Origin: DASXUX01 sp036504595
Lineage (GTDB): Bacteria > Planctomycetota > SZUA-567 > H5-PLA8
Length of the DNA: 64,000 nucleotides
Direction: 5' to 3'
NCBI GenBank assembly: GCA_036504595.1
Contig: DASXUX010000047.1
Location: 94,611 to 158,610, forward strand
In this document: in pieces, positions 17,721-26,031 of the stretch
Layout: each line of letters starts with the position of its first letter
How positions within the stretch are numbered: the stretch's first letter is position 1
Made by a program: the position numbers and the translations under genes
The notes under the pieces: generated by a model
Database searches by the model: none
What the model saw: only the letters and a program-made list of their open reading frames with translations
Told to the model about the DNA's origin: nothing

Positions 17721-19049
17721 ATGAGTTTACGGTCAAGGGTTTCGAGTATCGTTGTCTGCATGGTGGCACTCAGCGCCCCGCATCTGCTGGCTGGCTCCGC
17801 GCCAGGTGAGCTCGATCCAGCGCTGTATCCGCGGCGGCTGGGCGAACTCAAGGCGATGATGCAAGTGCTCGCGCCGGAGAAGAATGCCAGCGTCGAGAAT
17901 ATGTACATTCAGCGGCTGAAGCAATTTCGCTACGTCTGCGGGGTGCCGTTTGAAGACATTCAGTGGGACAGCAAGCTCTACGCGCTGGCGCAGCACGCCG
18001 CGTCGATTTGCGCCAAGCTTGGCAAGCTGACGCACACGCCCGAGCGGCCCGCGGGCATGAGCGACGAGGAATACGAACTGGGGAAGACCGGCGCGGGAAA
18101 GAGCAACCTTTATCAGGGGAAAGTGCATCCGATTGGCTGCGTCGACGGCTGGATGGATGATTCCGATCAGCACAACATCGACCGCGTCGGCCACCGCCGC
18201 TGGTGCATCAATCCCACGATGGTGAAGACGGCTTTTGGGTCGGAAGGCGGCTTCGCCGCAATGCACGCACACGACACGTCGCGATCAAATGTGCCCGATT
18301 GGGATTTTGTCTGCTATCCCGCTCGCGGCTACATGCCGATCGAGTTGTTCGGCAATAAGCACGCTTGGAGCGTCTCGCCGAACATGAACAAATATGCGAC
18401 TCCGAACAAAGACAGCATTCAGGTGTCGATCAAACCGGCAAACGCGAAGTTGGAGCCGGAAGGTGCGGCGCTGAGCCTGAACTACTTCAACGTGGAGAAC
18501 AGCGGCTTTGGCAGTGGCACGGCGATCATCTTCCGCCCGGAAACCATGGCGATCGCGGGCGAAGGCAAGTACATTGTCGAGATCAACGGGCTGAAGACGA
18601 AAAAGGGCGAGGCCGCGCCGATCCGCTATCTTGTCCATTTCGTGAACGTGCAGAAAGCCGCCGACACTGCTGACGGCAAGCTGATCTACACGGCCTATTA
18701 TGAGAAACGGCTGAAGGCGGCGCAGGCGCAGCCAACGAAGGTCGATCAACTCGACGCGCTGACCGCTCTGCTCGAAGAGAAATTCCTGGCCGGCGCTGAT
18801 CCGAGCGTCGGAATGGCTGCGAACAGTGCGCTTAAGGAACTGCTGAAGGATCCGGCGGTGCGCAAGGAACAAGAAACGGCGCAGCGCTACAAGAGTGTCG
18901 CGGAGTACGAGCGCAAAGCCGGGAAGAACAAGAACCAACTGGTCCAGGCCGCGCTTGGCTATCGCGACCTTTCCGCCGCGTATAAGGAAACCCGCGCCGG
19001 ACAGAAGGCGGCGGACGACTTTGAGCGGCTGAAGAAAACAGTGCAGTAA
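17721..19049 (+). CDS. Secreted CAP/SCP-domain protein
   Basis: 442 residues with a signal peptide (RVSSIVVCMVALSAPHLLAG). Residues about 55-230 match the CAP (SCP/PR-1/Tpx-1) fold: DIQWDSKLYALAQHAASICA, GKTGAGKSNLYQG, GWMDDSDQHNIDRVGHRRWC, the last being the usual His-containing core loop. A beta-sandwich region follows, then a Lys/Ala/Gln-rich helical C-terminus of about 130 residues. CAP proteins bind lipids or act on matrix proteins; the bacterial role is mostly unknown. GAGGGA lies just upstream of the ATG. The two small secreted genes follow after 156 bases. Confidence 0.85.
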   Translation: MSLRSRVSSIVVCMVALSAPHLLAGSAPGELDPALYPRRLGELKAMMQVLAPEKNASVENMYIQRLKQFRYVCGVPFEDIQWDSKLYALAQHAASICAKLGKLTHTPERPAGMSDEEYELGKTGAGKSNLYQGKVHPIGCVDGWMDDSDQHNIDRVGHRRWCINPTMVKTAFGSEGGFAAMHAHDTSRSNVPDWDFVCYPARGYMPIELFGNKHAWSVSPNMNKYATPNKDSIQVSIKPANAKLEPEGAALSLNYFNVENSGFGSGTAIIFRPETMAIAGEGKYIVEINGLKTKKGEAAPIRYLVHFVNVQKAADTADGKLIYTAYYEKRLKAAQAQPTKVDQLDALTALLEEKFLAGADPSVGMAANSALKELLKDPAVRKEQETAQRYKSVAEYERKAGKNKNQLVQAALGYRDLSAAYKETRAGQKAADDFERLKKTVQ

Positions 19050-19205
19050 CAACTTACCGAAAAACTAGAAACTCATTCTTTTCCTGCATTTATTTCACGC
19101 GCTCCGCGTCCTAACTCGCGGGAGGCGCCTCCTCATCGACAGTCCTGAGCAACCGGCGGCTTGAAAGCCAGTCGGTGTGCTCGGGCGTGGAGAGGAGGTG
19201 CCAAG

Positions 19206-19598
19206 ATGCACGCACACATTTCAGGCGGCGTAGCACAGAAGGCCATCGTCGTGCTATTGCTCGTTGCCATCGGCTGCGGACTGCTGCGCGGGAGAGTTGG
19301 CGCCGCGACGCCCGTGGCGGCCGCTCCGAGCTACATTTCCTGCACGGTGAAAGCGGCCAGCAACAGCAAGTTCTTTCTGACGGACACCACGAAGCAGGTC
19401 ATCTGCGTCTATTCGCTGCAAGGCGATCAAGTGCGGCTGGTCAGCGCGCGAGCGTTCGACCATGACCGCCGCTTGGTGGATGCGAGCGTGCCGACCGGTA
19501 TGACGCGCGAGCAGGCGGCGCAGCACGTGAAGAGTTCGCAGCCTGCGCTCGATGCGCTGGAAAAAAAGCACGGCGTCAAAATTCTGAGAGGAGAATAG
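19206..19598 (+). CDS. Small secreted or membrane-anchored protein, paralogue 1
   Basis: 130 residues with one N-terminal hydrophobic segment (AIVVLLLVAIGCGLLRG), either a signal peptide or an anchor, and a mature domain of about 90 residues. GAGGAGG lies 7 bases before the ATG at 19206; earlier in-frame codons lack such a site. The core pattern FLTDTTKQVICVYSLQGDQV, LVSARAFDHD is shared with the next gene, 1 base downstream, so the two are tandem paralogues and almost certainly cotranscribed. Family not recognised. Confidence 0.8.
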   Translation: MHAHISGGVAQKAIVVLLLVAIGCGLLRGRVGAATPVAAAPSYISCTVKAASNSKFFLTDTTKQVICVYSLQGDQVRLVSARAFDHDRRLVDASVPTGMTREQAAQHVKSSQPALDALEKKHGVKILRGE

Positions 19599-19599
19599 C

Positions 19600-19962
19600 A
19601 TGGAACGAAAAAGCGCAGGGATGCAAAACGTCCTGATCGCCGTGCTGGCGTTGACGGCGCTGCTGGTCTGGCAGCGACCGGATCCGGTGCAGGCCGTCGG
19701 CGGCGGAAGTTGGGACACGGATGGCATGATGGTCAACACGACGGAGAACGAAGCCGAGCGCCTCGTGCTGGTCGATACGACCGCAAAAACAATCATGGTC
19801 TACAGAACCGAAGGCGTGGGGCAATTCCGTCTTGTCGCGGCGCGCTCGTACCAGTTCGACGTGCTGCTGAAAGACACCTCAAAAAATGACGAGATCGAGC
19901 GCCGCAACGGAATCACATTTATGCAGGCCTTTGAGCTATATGCAAAACGGAATGCACCTTGA
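19600..19962 (+). CDS. Small secreted or membrane-anchored protein, paralogue 2
   Basis: 120 residues: an N-terminal hydrophobic segment (NVLIAVLALTALLVW), then a short domain that aligns with the preceding gene (LVLVDTTAKTIMVYRTEGVG, LVAARSYQFD). The start has AGGAG 6 bases upstream. The paralogues differ at the C-terminus. The pattern of a value stored as a labelled DTT.K.I.VY strand followed by LV.AR suggests a small beta-sheet fold, but no function can be proposed. About 225 bases without a gene follow before typA. Confidence 0.78.
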   Translation: MERKSAGMQNVLIAVLALTALLVWQRPDPVQAVGGGSWDTDGMMVNTTENEAERLVLVDTTAKTIMVYRTEGVGQFRLVAARSYQFDVLLKDTSKNDEIERRNGITFMQAFELYAKRNAP

Positions 19963-20128
19963 GTGAGAACGAAGCCGGCCGCAGCGGTAGAAAGCGGCAA
20001 CGGTACGAAACCTTAAAGGTCTCTCTGGAAATCTCCGGCGAATGTGTTATATAAGAAGAGCCGGAATGTGGGGGCCTTCCAAAAGCGGGGGCCTCTTTCT
20101 TTTTGCCAGCGGAAAAGATCAGCGGCTT

Positions 20129-20150
20129 AGGCGGGCCTTCGTGCCCGCCT
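20129..20150. repeat. Hairpin in the typA leader region
   Basis: AGGCGGGC (20129-20136) and GCCCGCCT (20143-20150) form a perfect 8-bp stem with a 6-base loop, 38 bases before typA. No T-run follows. It is either a 5' leader stem or a REP-like palindrome akin to 5563-5584. A TTATATAA sequence near 20046 could be the -10 region of a typA promoter. Confidence 0.5.
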
Positions 20151-20188
20151 CTTGGCTGTGCAGAGACGAAGGGTAGGGCGGGTTAGAC

Positions 20189-22036
20189 ATGGCAGACGTC
20201 AGTGAACGCAAAATTCGAAACATCGCAATCATCGCGCACGTTGACCACGGCAAGAGCACGCTCGTGGACCACCTGCTGCGCCAGGCCGGAACGTTCCGCG
20301 CCAATCAGGAAATGGTCGAGTGCGTGATGGACAGCAACGACCTGGAGCGCGAACGCGGGATCACGATCCTGGCGAAGAACTGCGCCATCAACTATCTGGG
20401 CACGCGCATCAACATCATCGATACGCCGGGCCACAGCGATTTCGGCGGCGAGGTCGAGCGCGTTCTGTCCATGGCCGACGGTGTGTGCCTGCTGGTCGAT
20501 GCCGCCGAAGGCGTGCTGCCGCAGACCAAGTTCGTTTTGCGCAAAGCCTTTCAACACAAGCTGCGGCCGATCGTCGTCATCAACAAGATCGACCGCGCCG
20601 ACGCGCGGCCCCACGAAGTGCTGAATCAGGTCTTCGACCTGTTCGTCGAACTGGGCGCCAGCAATGAGCAGCTTGCGTTTCCGCATGTGTTCGCGGTCGG
20701 CCGGCAGGGCTTGGCCAAGCGCGAGATGGAAGACGAGGCGAAGGATTTGCGGCCATTGTTCGAACTGATCATGAGCTACGTACCGCCGCCAACCGGCGAC
20801 GAGAACGAACTGCTGAAGGTGCAGATCGCGAACATCGACTACAACGATTATGTCGGCCGCATCGGCATCGGCCGTATCGAGCAGGGCACGGTCCGCGTTG
20901 GCGACGTGTACACCATGATCAGCCAGGACGGGCGGCGGCGCAACGAACGCGTCCGTACGCTTGAAATCCATGAGGGACTCGGCCGCAGAGAAGTACAATC
21001 GGCCAGCGCCGGCGAAATCATTGCTATTTCGGGCTTTGAAGAAGTGCATATCGGCGACACGCTTGCCGCCGGCGAAAACCCGGACCCGCTCCCGCCCGTG
21101 CCGATCGACGAACCGACGCTGACGATGATGTTCATGTCGAACAACAGCCCGTTCAGCGGACAGGACGGCAAATATGTCACCAGCCGGCAGGTTGCCGATC
21201 GCCTCGCCAAAGAAGCTTTGCGCAACGTGGCCATGCGCTTTGAGAGCACGGACGCGCCGGACGTGTTCAAAATCTCCGGCCGCGGACTGCTGCACCTGGG
21301 CGTGCTGATCGAAAACATGCGCCGCGAAGGATACGAACTGCAAATCAGCAAGCCGCACGTGATCACGAAGGAAGTCGATGGGGAGCTTCTGGAACCGATC
21401 GAAGCGATCACCGTGGATGTGCCTGAGGAATTCATGGGCAAGACGATCGAGTTGCTCGGATCGCGCCGCTGCGTGATGGAAAATATGACGCAGCACGCCG
21501 GGCATTCCAATCTTGAATTCAAAGGCCCCAGCCGCGGCCTCATCGGCCTGCGCACGAAATTGCTGACGGCCACGAAGGGCGAAGCGGTGCTGCATCACGC
21601 CTTCTTTGAGTACGGCGAATACCGCGGACCGATCGGCGGCCGCGGCACCGGTGTTCTGGTAGCCAGCGAAGGCGGCCAGGTGACCGGCTTTGCTCTGCAG
21701 AATCTGACGGACCGCGGCGAGTTCTTCGTGGACCCCGGCGAACCGGTCTATGAAGGGCAGGTCGTCGGCGAGCACTGCAAAGACAAGGACATTGCCGTCA
21801 ACGTCGCCAAGGCCAAACATCTGACCAACATGCGCGTCGCGAACAAGGAACAGACCTTTACGTTGAAGACCAAGCGCGCCTTCACGCTGGAAGAAGCGCT
21901 GGAGTATGTGGAAGAAGACGAACTGGTCGAAGTGACGCCGAAATCGATCCGTCTGCGCAAGCGCGTCCTGCAGGAGAAGGTGCGGCTGAAGGAAGAGCGG
22001 GCTTCGCGCGCGGAAGAGATCAGTGCGGGGAAATAA
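20189..22036 (+). CDS. typA: Ribosome-associated GTPase TypA/BipA
   Basis: A 615-residue translational GTPase that binds the ribosome and affects 50S assembly and stress growth. The G1 motif AHVDHGKST, the switch region RERGITI, G3 DTPGHSDF and G4 NKIDRADAR are all present in the first 135 residues, followed by the EF-Tu-like domain 2, two EF-G-like domains and the TypA-specific C-terminal domain (HLTNMRVANKEQTFTLKTKR). Length is typical. A small zinc-ribbon gene starts at the base after its stop codon, so the two are translationally linked. Confidence 0.97.
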   Translation: MADVSERKIRNIAIIAHVDHGKSTLVDHLLRQAGTFRANQEMVECVMDSNDLERERGITILAKNCAINYLGTRINIIDTPGHSDFGGEVERVLSMADGVCLLVDAAEGVLPQTKFVLRKAFQHKLRPIVVINKIDRADARPHEVLNQVFDLFVELGASNEQLAFPHVFAVGRQGLAKREMEDEAKDLRPLFELIMSYVPPPTGDENELLKVQIANIDYNDYVGRIGIGRIEQGTVRVGDVYTMISQDGRRRNERVRTLEIHEGLGRREVQSASAGEIIAISGFEEVHIGDTLAAGENPDPLPPVPIDEPTLTMMFMSNNSPFSGQDGKYVTSRQVADRLAKEALRNVAMRFESTDAPDVFKISGRGLLHLGVLIENMRREGYELQISKPHVITKEVDGELLEPIEAITVDVPEEFMGKTIELLGSRRCVMENMTQHAGHSNLEFKGPSRGLIGLRTKLLTATKGEAVLHHAFFEYGEYRGPIGGRGTGVLVASEGGQVTGFALQNLTDRGEFFVDPGEPVYEGQVVGEHCKDKDIAVNVAKAKHLTNMRVANKEQTFTLKTKRAFTLEEALEYVEEDELVEVTPKSIRLRKRVLQEKVRLKEERASRAEEISAGK

Positions 22037-22318
22037 ATGGGGCTGCACGTACTGGGGCGCAACTGCCCGATCTGCAACAAGAAGGGGTTGGTCATCGGCG
22101 CTGACGATGGCTACCGCTTTCGGCCGCAAGGCTGGCTCGTCAAGAGCCTCGGCGGACGGCAGGTCGCGTGCCCGCATTGCGGAGCGGTGATGGCGGCTCT
22201 GTTGCCCGAAGCCTTGCAGGACTTGCGCGCGGCGTTGCGGGACGACCGCGCTCACGAGACGATGACCTATCACGCCAAGGCGCGCAGCCGAAAAAAGACG
22301 CCGCCAGCGGCGGAGTGA
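22037..22318 (+). CDS. Small zinc-ribbon-like protein
   Basis: 93 residues. Two Cys pairs, CPIC near the N-terminus and CPHC in the middle, about 35 residues apart, can form one zinc site. The C-terminus is basic. The ATG follows the typA stop with no gap and GGGG lies 7 bases upstream, inside typA. Cytoplasmic; possibly RNA- or protein-binding. Family not recognised. The stop is followed at once by a heptamer repeat. Confidence 0.7.
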   Translation: MGLHVLGRNCPICNKKGLVIGADDGYRFRPQGWLVKSLGGRQVACPHCGAVMAALLPEALQDLRAALRDDRAHETMTYHAKARSRKKTPPAAE

Positions 22319-22320
22319 TG

Positions 22321-22348
22321 GGTGACGGGTGGCGAGTGACGGGTGGAA
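22321..22348. repeat. Heptamer repeat, GGTGACG family
   Basis: Four units: GGTGACG, GGTGGCG, AGTGACG, GGTGGAA. It lies between the zinc-ribbon gene and folK. Confidence 0.65.
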
Positions 22349-22381
22349 TGGATCGTGACCCACTCGCTTTGCAAAGCGCTC

Positions 22382-22867
22382 ATGGCCGAAACTTTCAACC
22401 ACAATGTCTTCATCGCCCTCGGCGCAAACTTGGGCCAGCGCGAAGCCACCCTTCGCGACGCATTGGTGCGACTTGGGCGCTGCGAGGGCATCTCCGTCGA
22501 GCGCGTCTCCAGTTTCATCGAAACAGATCCCGTGGGCGGTGAGGCCGGCCAGCCGATGTACATCAACGCGGCGGCGCAATTGCGGACTTCGTTGAACCCT
22601 CGCGAACTGCTGCACGTGCTTCTGGAAATAGAGCGCCAACTTGGCCGCATCCGCCCGATGGGACAGCGCAACGCGGCGCGTACGATTGATCTCGATCTCC
22701 TCCTCTATGATGATCTGATCGTGCGCGAGCCCGATCTCGAAATCCCTCATCCTCGCCTCCACGAGCGCCGCTTTGTCCTCGTGCCCCTGTGCGAATTGGC
22801 GCCGGAGCTCTCGCATCCTGTTCTCGGCAAAAGCATGCGCGAACTGCTCCTCGCCCTCGCGTCCTGA
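22382..22867 (+). CDS. folK: 2-amino-4-hydroxy-6-hydroxymethyldihydropteridine pyrophosphokinase
   Basis: 161 residues. Transfers pyrophosphate from ATP to 6-hydroxymethyl-dihydropterin in folate synthesis. Motifs: FIALGANLGQREATL at the start, SFIETDPVG, YINAAAQL, the signature RNAARTIDLDLLLYDD with the two metal-binding Asp, and the PHPRLHERRFVLVPL loop. Length is normal. The open frame begins at 22343, but those residues come partly from a repeat; the ATG at 22382 (MAETF) starts the conserved domain. Other folate genes are not nearby. The 146-base gap after it holds a degenerate CTCTGCG-type repeat near 22890-22925. Confidence 0.95.
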   Translation: MAETFNHNVFIALGANLGQREATLRDALVRLGRCEGISVERVSSFIETDPVGGEAGQPMYINAAAQLRTSLNPRELLHVLLEIERQLGRIRPMGQRNAARTIDLDLLLYDDLIVREPDLEIPHPRLHERRFVLVPLCELAPELSHPVLGKSMRELLLALAS

Positions 22868-23013
22868 CTCGCTACAAAACTTGACTCTGCGCGTTCTCTG
22901 GCCTCGGCGTCTCTGCGTTTGGGAGCACGCCCCGCAATCGCAATCCAACGTATAGCATTTCTCGCCCCGCGCGTTAGCTTGTTACGAGCACGATCTGGAG
23001 GGGCCGGCCCGCG

Positions 23014-25245
23014 ATGTCCGAAAAAGCCATGCTGTCCGCCTCGCAGCTTCCGCCACCGCTGGCGGCTGCTCTGAGCGCCAAGCTCGACCAGAATGAAAGC
23101 GTTCTCTACGCGCAAGCCAGCGACCTGACGCGCGATCAGAAGTTCGGTCAAAGCTTCCTCGCTGTCACGCGCCAGCGCGTGGCGGTGATGGACGCAGCCT
23201 CGCTGTCGTTCACGCTGCTGCTTTCTGAGATCAAGGAAGTGAAGGTCGATGAGCTTTTCGGCGGCGCGCAACTTACGGCCGAAACGAAAAGCGGCGGCGA
23301 GCGGCGGTTGATCTGTTACACCAAGGCCGTCGTGCCCGAATTCGCCGTGATCTGCCGGATCATCAACCAGCTCTGCGAAGGGCGCGAGCCCGCGGTGCCC
23401 GACAAAACGGAAGCGGCCTACTGCGCTAACTGCGGCGCGCCGTTGCCGGAACGCGGCGCCAATTGCACAGCTTGCGTGCGGCGCTTTCAGGTGTTCTTGC
23501 GGCTGCTCGGATTGCTGAAGCCTTATCGCGCCAAGGCCACGCTGCTGGTGCTCTGCACTTTCTTCACCGTCGTCGCGCAGCTTGCGCCGCCCTACCTGAC
23601 GAAGCTGATCGTCGACGGCGTCATCCGTGAGAAGAATCCGCGGCACCTGGGTCTGCTGATCGGCGCCATGCTGGGCTGCGGGCTGCTGATGCTGGCCTCG
23701 CGACTGGCCAGCGGCATCTTGATGTCCTGGCTCGGCGCGCGACTCGTGACCGATCTGCGTTCGCGGCTCCACGCGGCGCTTCAGCGGCTGCCGCTCAACT
23801 ATTATCAACGGCGAGACTCGGGCGAAATCATCGGCCGCGTGATGAACGATACCGGCGAACTGCAGCATTTTTTGATCGATGGCCTGCCGTTCTTCATGGT
23901 CAACTGCATCTCCTTTGTCGCGATTGCCGGAATTCTGCTGTGTATCGACATGCACCTCGCCCTGCTGGTTTTTCTGCCGGTCCCATTTCTGCTCGGCGGC
24001 GGCGGCTGGTTCTGGAAGAGGCTGATTCCGCTCTTCCACAAGCATGGCTCGCGCATCGGCGCGCTGCATTCGACGCTCAACGAGTCGATCTACGGCATCA
24101 AGATCGTCAAGGCGTTCGCTCAGGAGCACGAGCGCATGTCGCGCTTCGACAACACGAACGAAAAACTCTTCCACACGCGCTTTGCGATCGAACGCACATT
24201 CATCGGCTTTTCCGAAGTGATGTCCTGGATCATGACGGTGGGCATCGCCGCGGTCTGGTATTTCGCGGCGCGACGAATCTGCGGCGACGATCCGCGTTTG
24301 ACGGTCGGCGATCTGCTGGCGTTCGTCGGCTACATCTGGCTCTTTTTCGGCCCGGTGCAGTGGTTCACGGCCGTGATGAACTGGATGACGCACGCGTTTT
24401 CCGGTGCCGAGCGCGTTTTCTCGGTGCTGGATTCGCCGCCGGAAGTGTACGAATCGCCGGCCGCCGTCTCGCTGCCCGTGATCAAGGGCGCCATCGACTT
24501 CAAGGACGTGCGCTTCAGTTACGAGCGCGGCAAGGAAATCATCAAGGGCGTTTCGTTCCACGTGGAACCCGGCGCGATGATCGGCCTGGTCGGGAAGTCC
24601 GGCGCGGGCAAGAGCACGCTCATCAGCCTGATCTGCCGCTTCTACGACCCTGATTCGGGCAGCATCGAAATCGACGGCCATCCGATTCGCGACATCAAGC
24701 TGGAGCAGCTTCGCCGCCAGATCGGCATCGTCCCGCAGGATCCGTTCCTGTTCAACGCGAGCATCCTCGAAAACATCCGCTACGGCCGCCCCGAAGCGAC
24801 GTTCGATGACGTCCTGCGTTCGGCGCGAGCGGCCAATGCGCATGAGTTCATCCTCGACAAAGAGGACGGCTACGACACGATGATCGGCGAGAAAGGCACG
24901 ATGCTTTCCGGCGGCGAAAAGCAGCGGCTGGCCATCGCGCGCGCCATCCTGCATGATCCACCGATCCTGATTCTCGATGAAGCCACCTCTTCGGTGGACA
25001 GCGAAACTGAGAAGGCCATTCAGGAAGCCATCGCGGCGTTGATCAAAGGCCGCACCACGATTGCCATCGCGCACCGTCTCGCCACGCTGCGCAACGCCAA
25101 GCGTCTGATCGTCATCGAGGATGGCAAGCTCGTCGAAGAAGGCACGCACGATCAGTTGCTCGAAAAAGACGGCACGTACGCCAAGCTGGTCAAGATGCAG
25201 ACCGAGATCAATCGGATCACGGCGGAGGCCGTGGTGTGGCGTTGA
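23014..25245 (+). CDS. ABC exporter (fused membrane and ATPase domains) with N-terminal PH-like and zinc-ribbon parts
   Basis: 743 residues, an MsbA/LmrA-type half transporter with extra N-terminal parts. Residues about 10-125 are a PH-like domain (FLAVTRQRVAVMD). About 137-158 is a zinc ribbon with CANC and CTAC pairs. The six-helix membrane domain spans about 165-460. The ATPase domain has Walker A GLVGKSGAGKST, the Q-loop VPQDPF, signature LSGGEKQ, Walker B ILILDEATSS and the H-loop AHRLATL. In Burkholderiales the same pairing of such a transporter with a DUF1854 gene is found in cyanophycin-metabolism operons; here DUF1854 follows but no cyanophycin gene does. Substrate unknown. GGAGGGG lies about 11 bases before the ATG. 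Confidence 0.92.
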   Translation: MSEKAMLSASQLPPPLAAALSAKLDQNESVLYAQASDLTRDQKFGQSFLAVTRQRVAVMDAASLSFTLLLSEIKEVKVDELFGGAQLTAETKSGGERRLICYTKAVVPEFAVICRIINQLCEGREPAVPDKTEAAYCANCGAPLPERGANCTACVRRFQVFLRLLGLLKPYRAKATLLVLCTFFTVVAQLAPPYLTKLIVDGVIREKNPRHLGLLIGAMLGCGLLMLASRLASGILMSWLGARLVTDLRSRLHAALQRLPLNYYQRRDSGEIIGRVMNDTGELQHFLIDGLPFFMVNCISFVAIAGILLCIDMHLALLVFLPVPFLLGGGGWFWKRLIPLFHKHGSRIGALHSTLNESIYGIKIVKAFAQEHERMSRFDNTNEKLFHTRFAIERTFIGFSEVMSWIMTVGIAAVWYFAARRICGDDPRLTVGDLLAFVGYIWLFFGPVQWFTAVMNWMTHAFSGAERVFSVLDSPPEVYESPAAVSLPVIKGAIDFKDVRFSYERGKEIIKGVSFHVEPGAMIGLVGKSGAGKSTLISLICRFYDPDSGSIEIDGHPIRDIKLEQLRRQIGIVPQDPFLFNASILENIRYGRPEATFDDVLRSARAANAHEFILDKEDGYDTMIGEKGTMLSGGEKQRLAIARAILHDPPILILDEATSSVDSETEKAIQEAIAALIKGRTTIAIAHRLATLRNAKRLIVIEDGKLVEEGTHDQLLEKDGTYAKLVKMQTEINRITAEAVVWR

Positions 25246-25260
25246 GGGAGTGTGCAATTC

Positions 25261-25335
25261 GCTCTTGGCTGTTAGCTCTTTGCTCTTTGGCCGCCAAATC
25301 CGCTTGCGAGCCAAGAGCCAAGAGCTAAGAGCAAA
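25261..25335. repeat. Inverted heptamer repeat, GAGCCAA family
   Basis: Left arm: GCTCTTG, GCTGTTA, GCTCTTT, GCTCTTT (25261-25288). Right arm: GAGCCAA, GAGCCAA, GAGCTAA, GAGCAAA (25308-25335). It can form a long hairpin between the ABC gene and its DUF1854 partner. The same units recur at 33864-33933. Confidence 0.8.
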
Positions 25336-25357
25336 GAGCCATCGGAGACGAGCGTTC

Positions 25358-25834
25358 ATGCAGCCAGTGATCAAACCTTCCGTCACACTCTTGCGCAAAG
25401 AGGGCCGCCTTTTTGTGCGCATGAATGGCAGCGAAGAGAAGCCCGCGAAGGTTGTCTGGGCGCGGCCGGTCAGCGGCATGGGCGCGGAACTCGCGATTCT
25501 CGACGATAAGAAAAAAGAAGTCTGCACGCTGCAAAGCCTCAATGAACTGGACCCCGATTCGCGCAAGCTGGCCGAAGAGGAGCTTCTCCGCCGTTACCTG
25601 CTGGCGCGCATCACGCGGGTGCTTTCCACCACCGCGTTTGTCGGCACGCGCTACTGGAACGTGGAGACGGAACTCGGCCCGCGCCAGTTCGTTATCAAAA
25701 ATGCGCACAAAGACGTCACGTGGTTGAGCGACGACCACGTCGTGCTGCGTTGCACACTCGGCAACCGGTACGAAATTCCCTCGCTGGCCAAGCTAGATCC
25801 CGTTTCACTGGAGCACGTGGAGCGGATAATATAG
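25358..25834 (+). CDS. DUF1854 family protein, partner of the ABC exporter
   Basis: 158 residues with no signal peptide or membrane segment. DUF1854 features: AKVVWARPVSGMGAELAILD, a middle ELLRRYLLARITRVL helix, TRYWNVETELGPRQF and the end LGNRYEIPSLAKLDPVS. The gene follows the ABC exporter at 113 bases; the pair is conserved in other bacteria, so it is probably an accessory subunit or regulator of the transporter. The ATG at 25358 starts the conserved domain; the frame upstream is formed by the ABC gene's antisense and repeat sequence. Confidence 0.88.
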   Translation: MQPVIKPSVTLLRKEGRLFVRMNGSEEKPAKVVWARPVSGMGAELAILDDKKKEVCTLQSLNELDPDSRKLAEEELLRRYLLARITRVLSTTAFVGTRYWNVETELGPRQFVIKNAHKDVTWLSDDHVVLRCTLGNRYEIPSLAKLDPVSLEHVERII

Positions 25835-25835
25835 T

Positions 25836-25877
25836 TGGTACTTGGTGAGTGGTACTTGGTGAGTGGTGAGTGGTAGG
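25836..25877. repeat. Heptamer repeat, TGGTACT/TGGTGAG family
   Basis: Six exact 7-base units: TGGTACT, TGGTGAG, TGGTACT, TGGTGAG, TGGTGAG, TGGTAGG. It starts right after the DUF1854 stop and matches the repeat at 8575. Confidence 0.8.
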
Positions 25878-25896
25878 ATTGCGGATTGAACAGCTC

Positions 25897-25971
25897 ACCG
25901 CAGAGGACGCGGAAGACGCAGAGAAGTGACCTAAGAAACTCTGTGACCTTTGTGTTCTCTGCGCCTCTGTG
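25897..25971. repeat. Interspersed inverted repeat of CTCTGTG-type units
   Basis: The left arm (25897-25923) holds ACCGCAGAGGACGCGGAAGA and CGCAGAG; the right arm (25939-25971) holds CTCTGTGAC, CTTTGTGTT, CTCTGCGC and CTCTGTG. It is flanked on the left by GATTGCG-GATTGAA and on the right by the complement GCAATCC/GCAATTA (about 25995-26022), so two inverted repeats are nested. A second copy of the core is at 10831-10898. Confidence 0.7.
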
Positions 25972-26031
25972 TTGAAAACTGTTGCCGTTAATTCCGCAAT
26001 CCGACTTCTGCAATCCGCAATTAGGTGGGAC

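Noticed and set aside
20044..20105. Possible terminator with two GGGGGCC blocks before typA
   Set aside because: The two blocks are direct, not inverted; no proper stem forms before the T-rich stretch.
20183..25566. Very long open frames on the minus strand opposite typA, folK and the ABC gene (over 900 codons each)
   Set aside because: They mirror the codon pattern of GC-rich genes on the other strand, have Arg/His/Gln-rich low-complexity translations and match no family, while the plus-strand proteins are clearly conserved.
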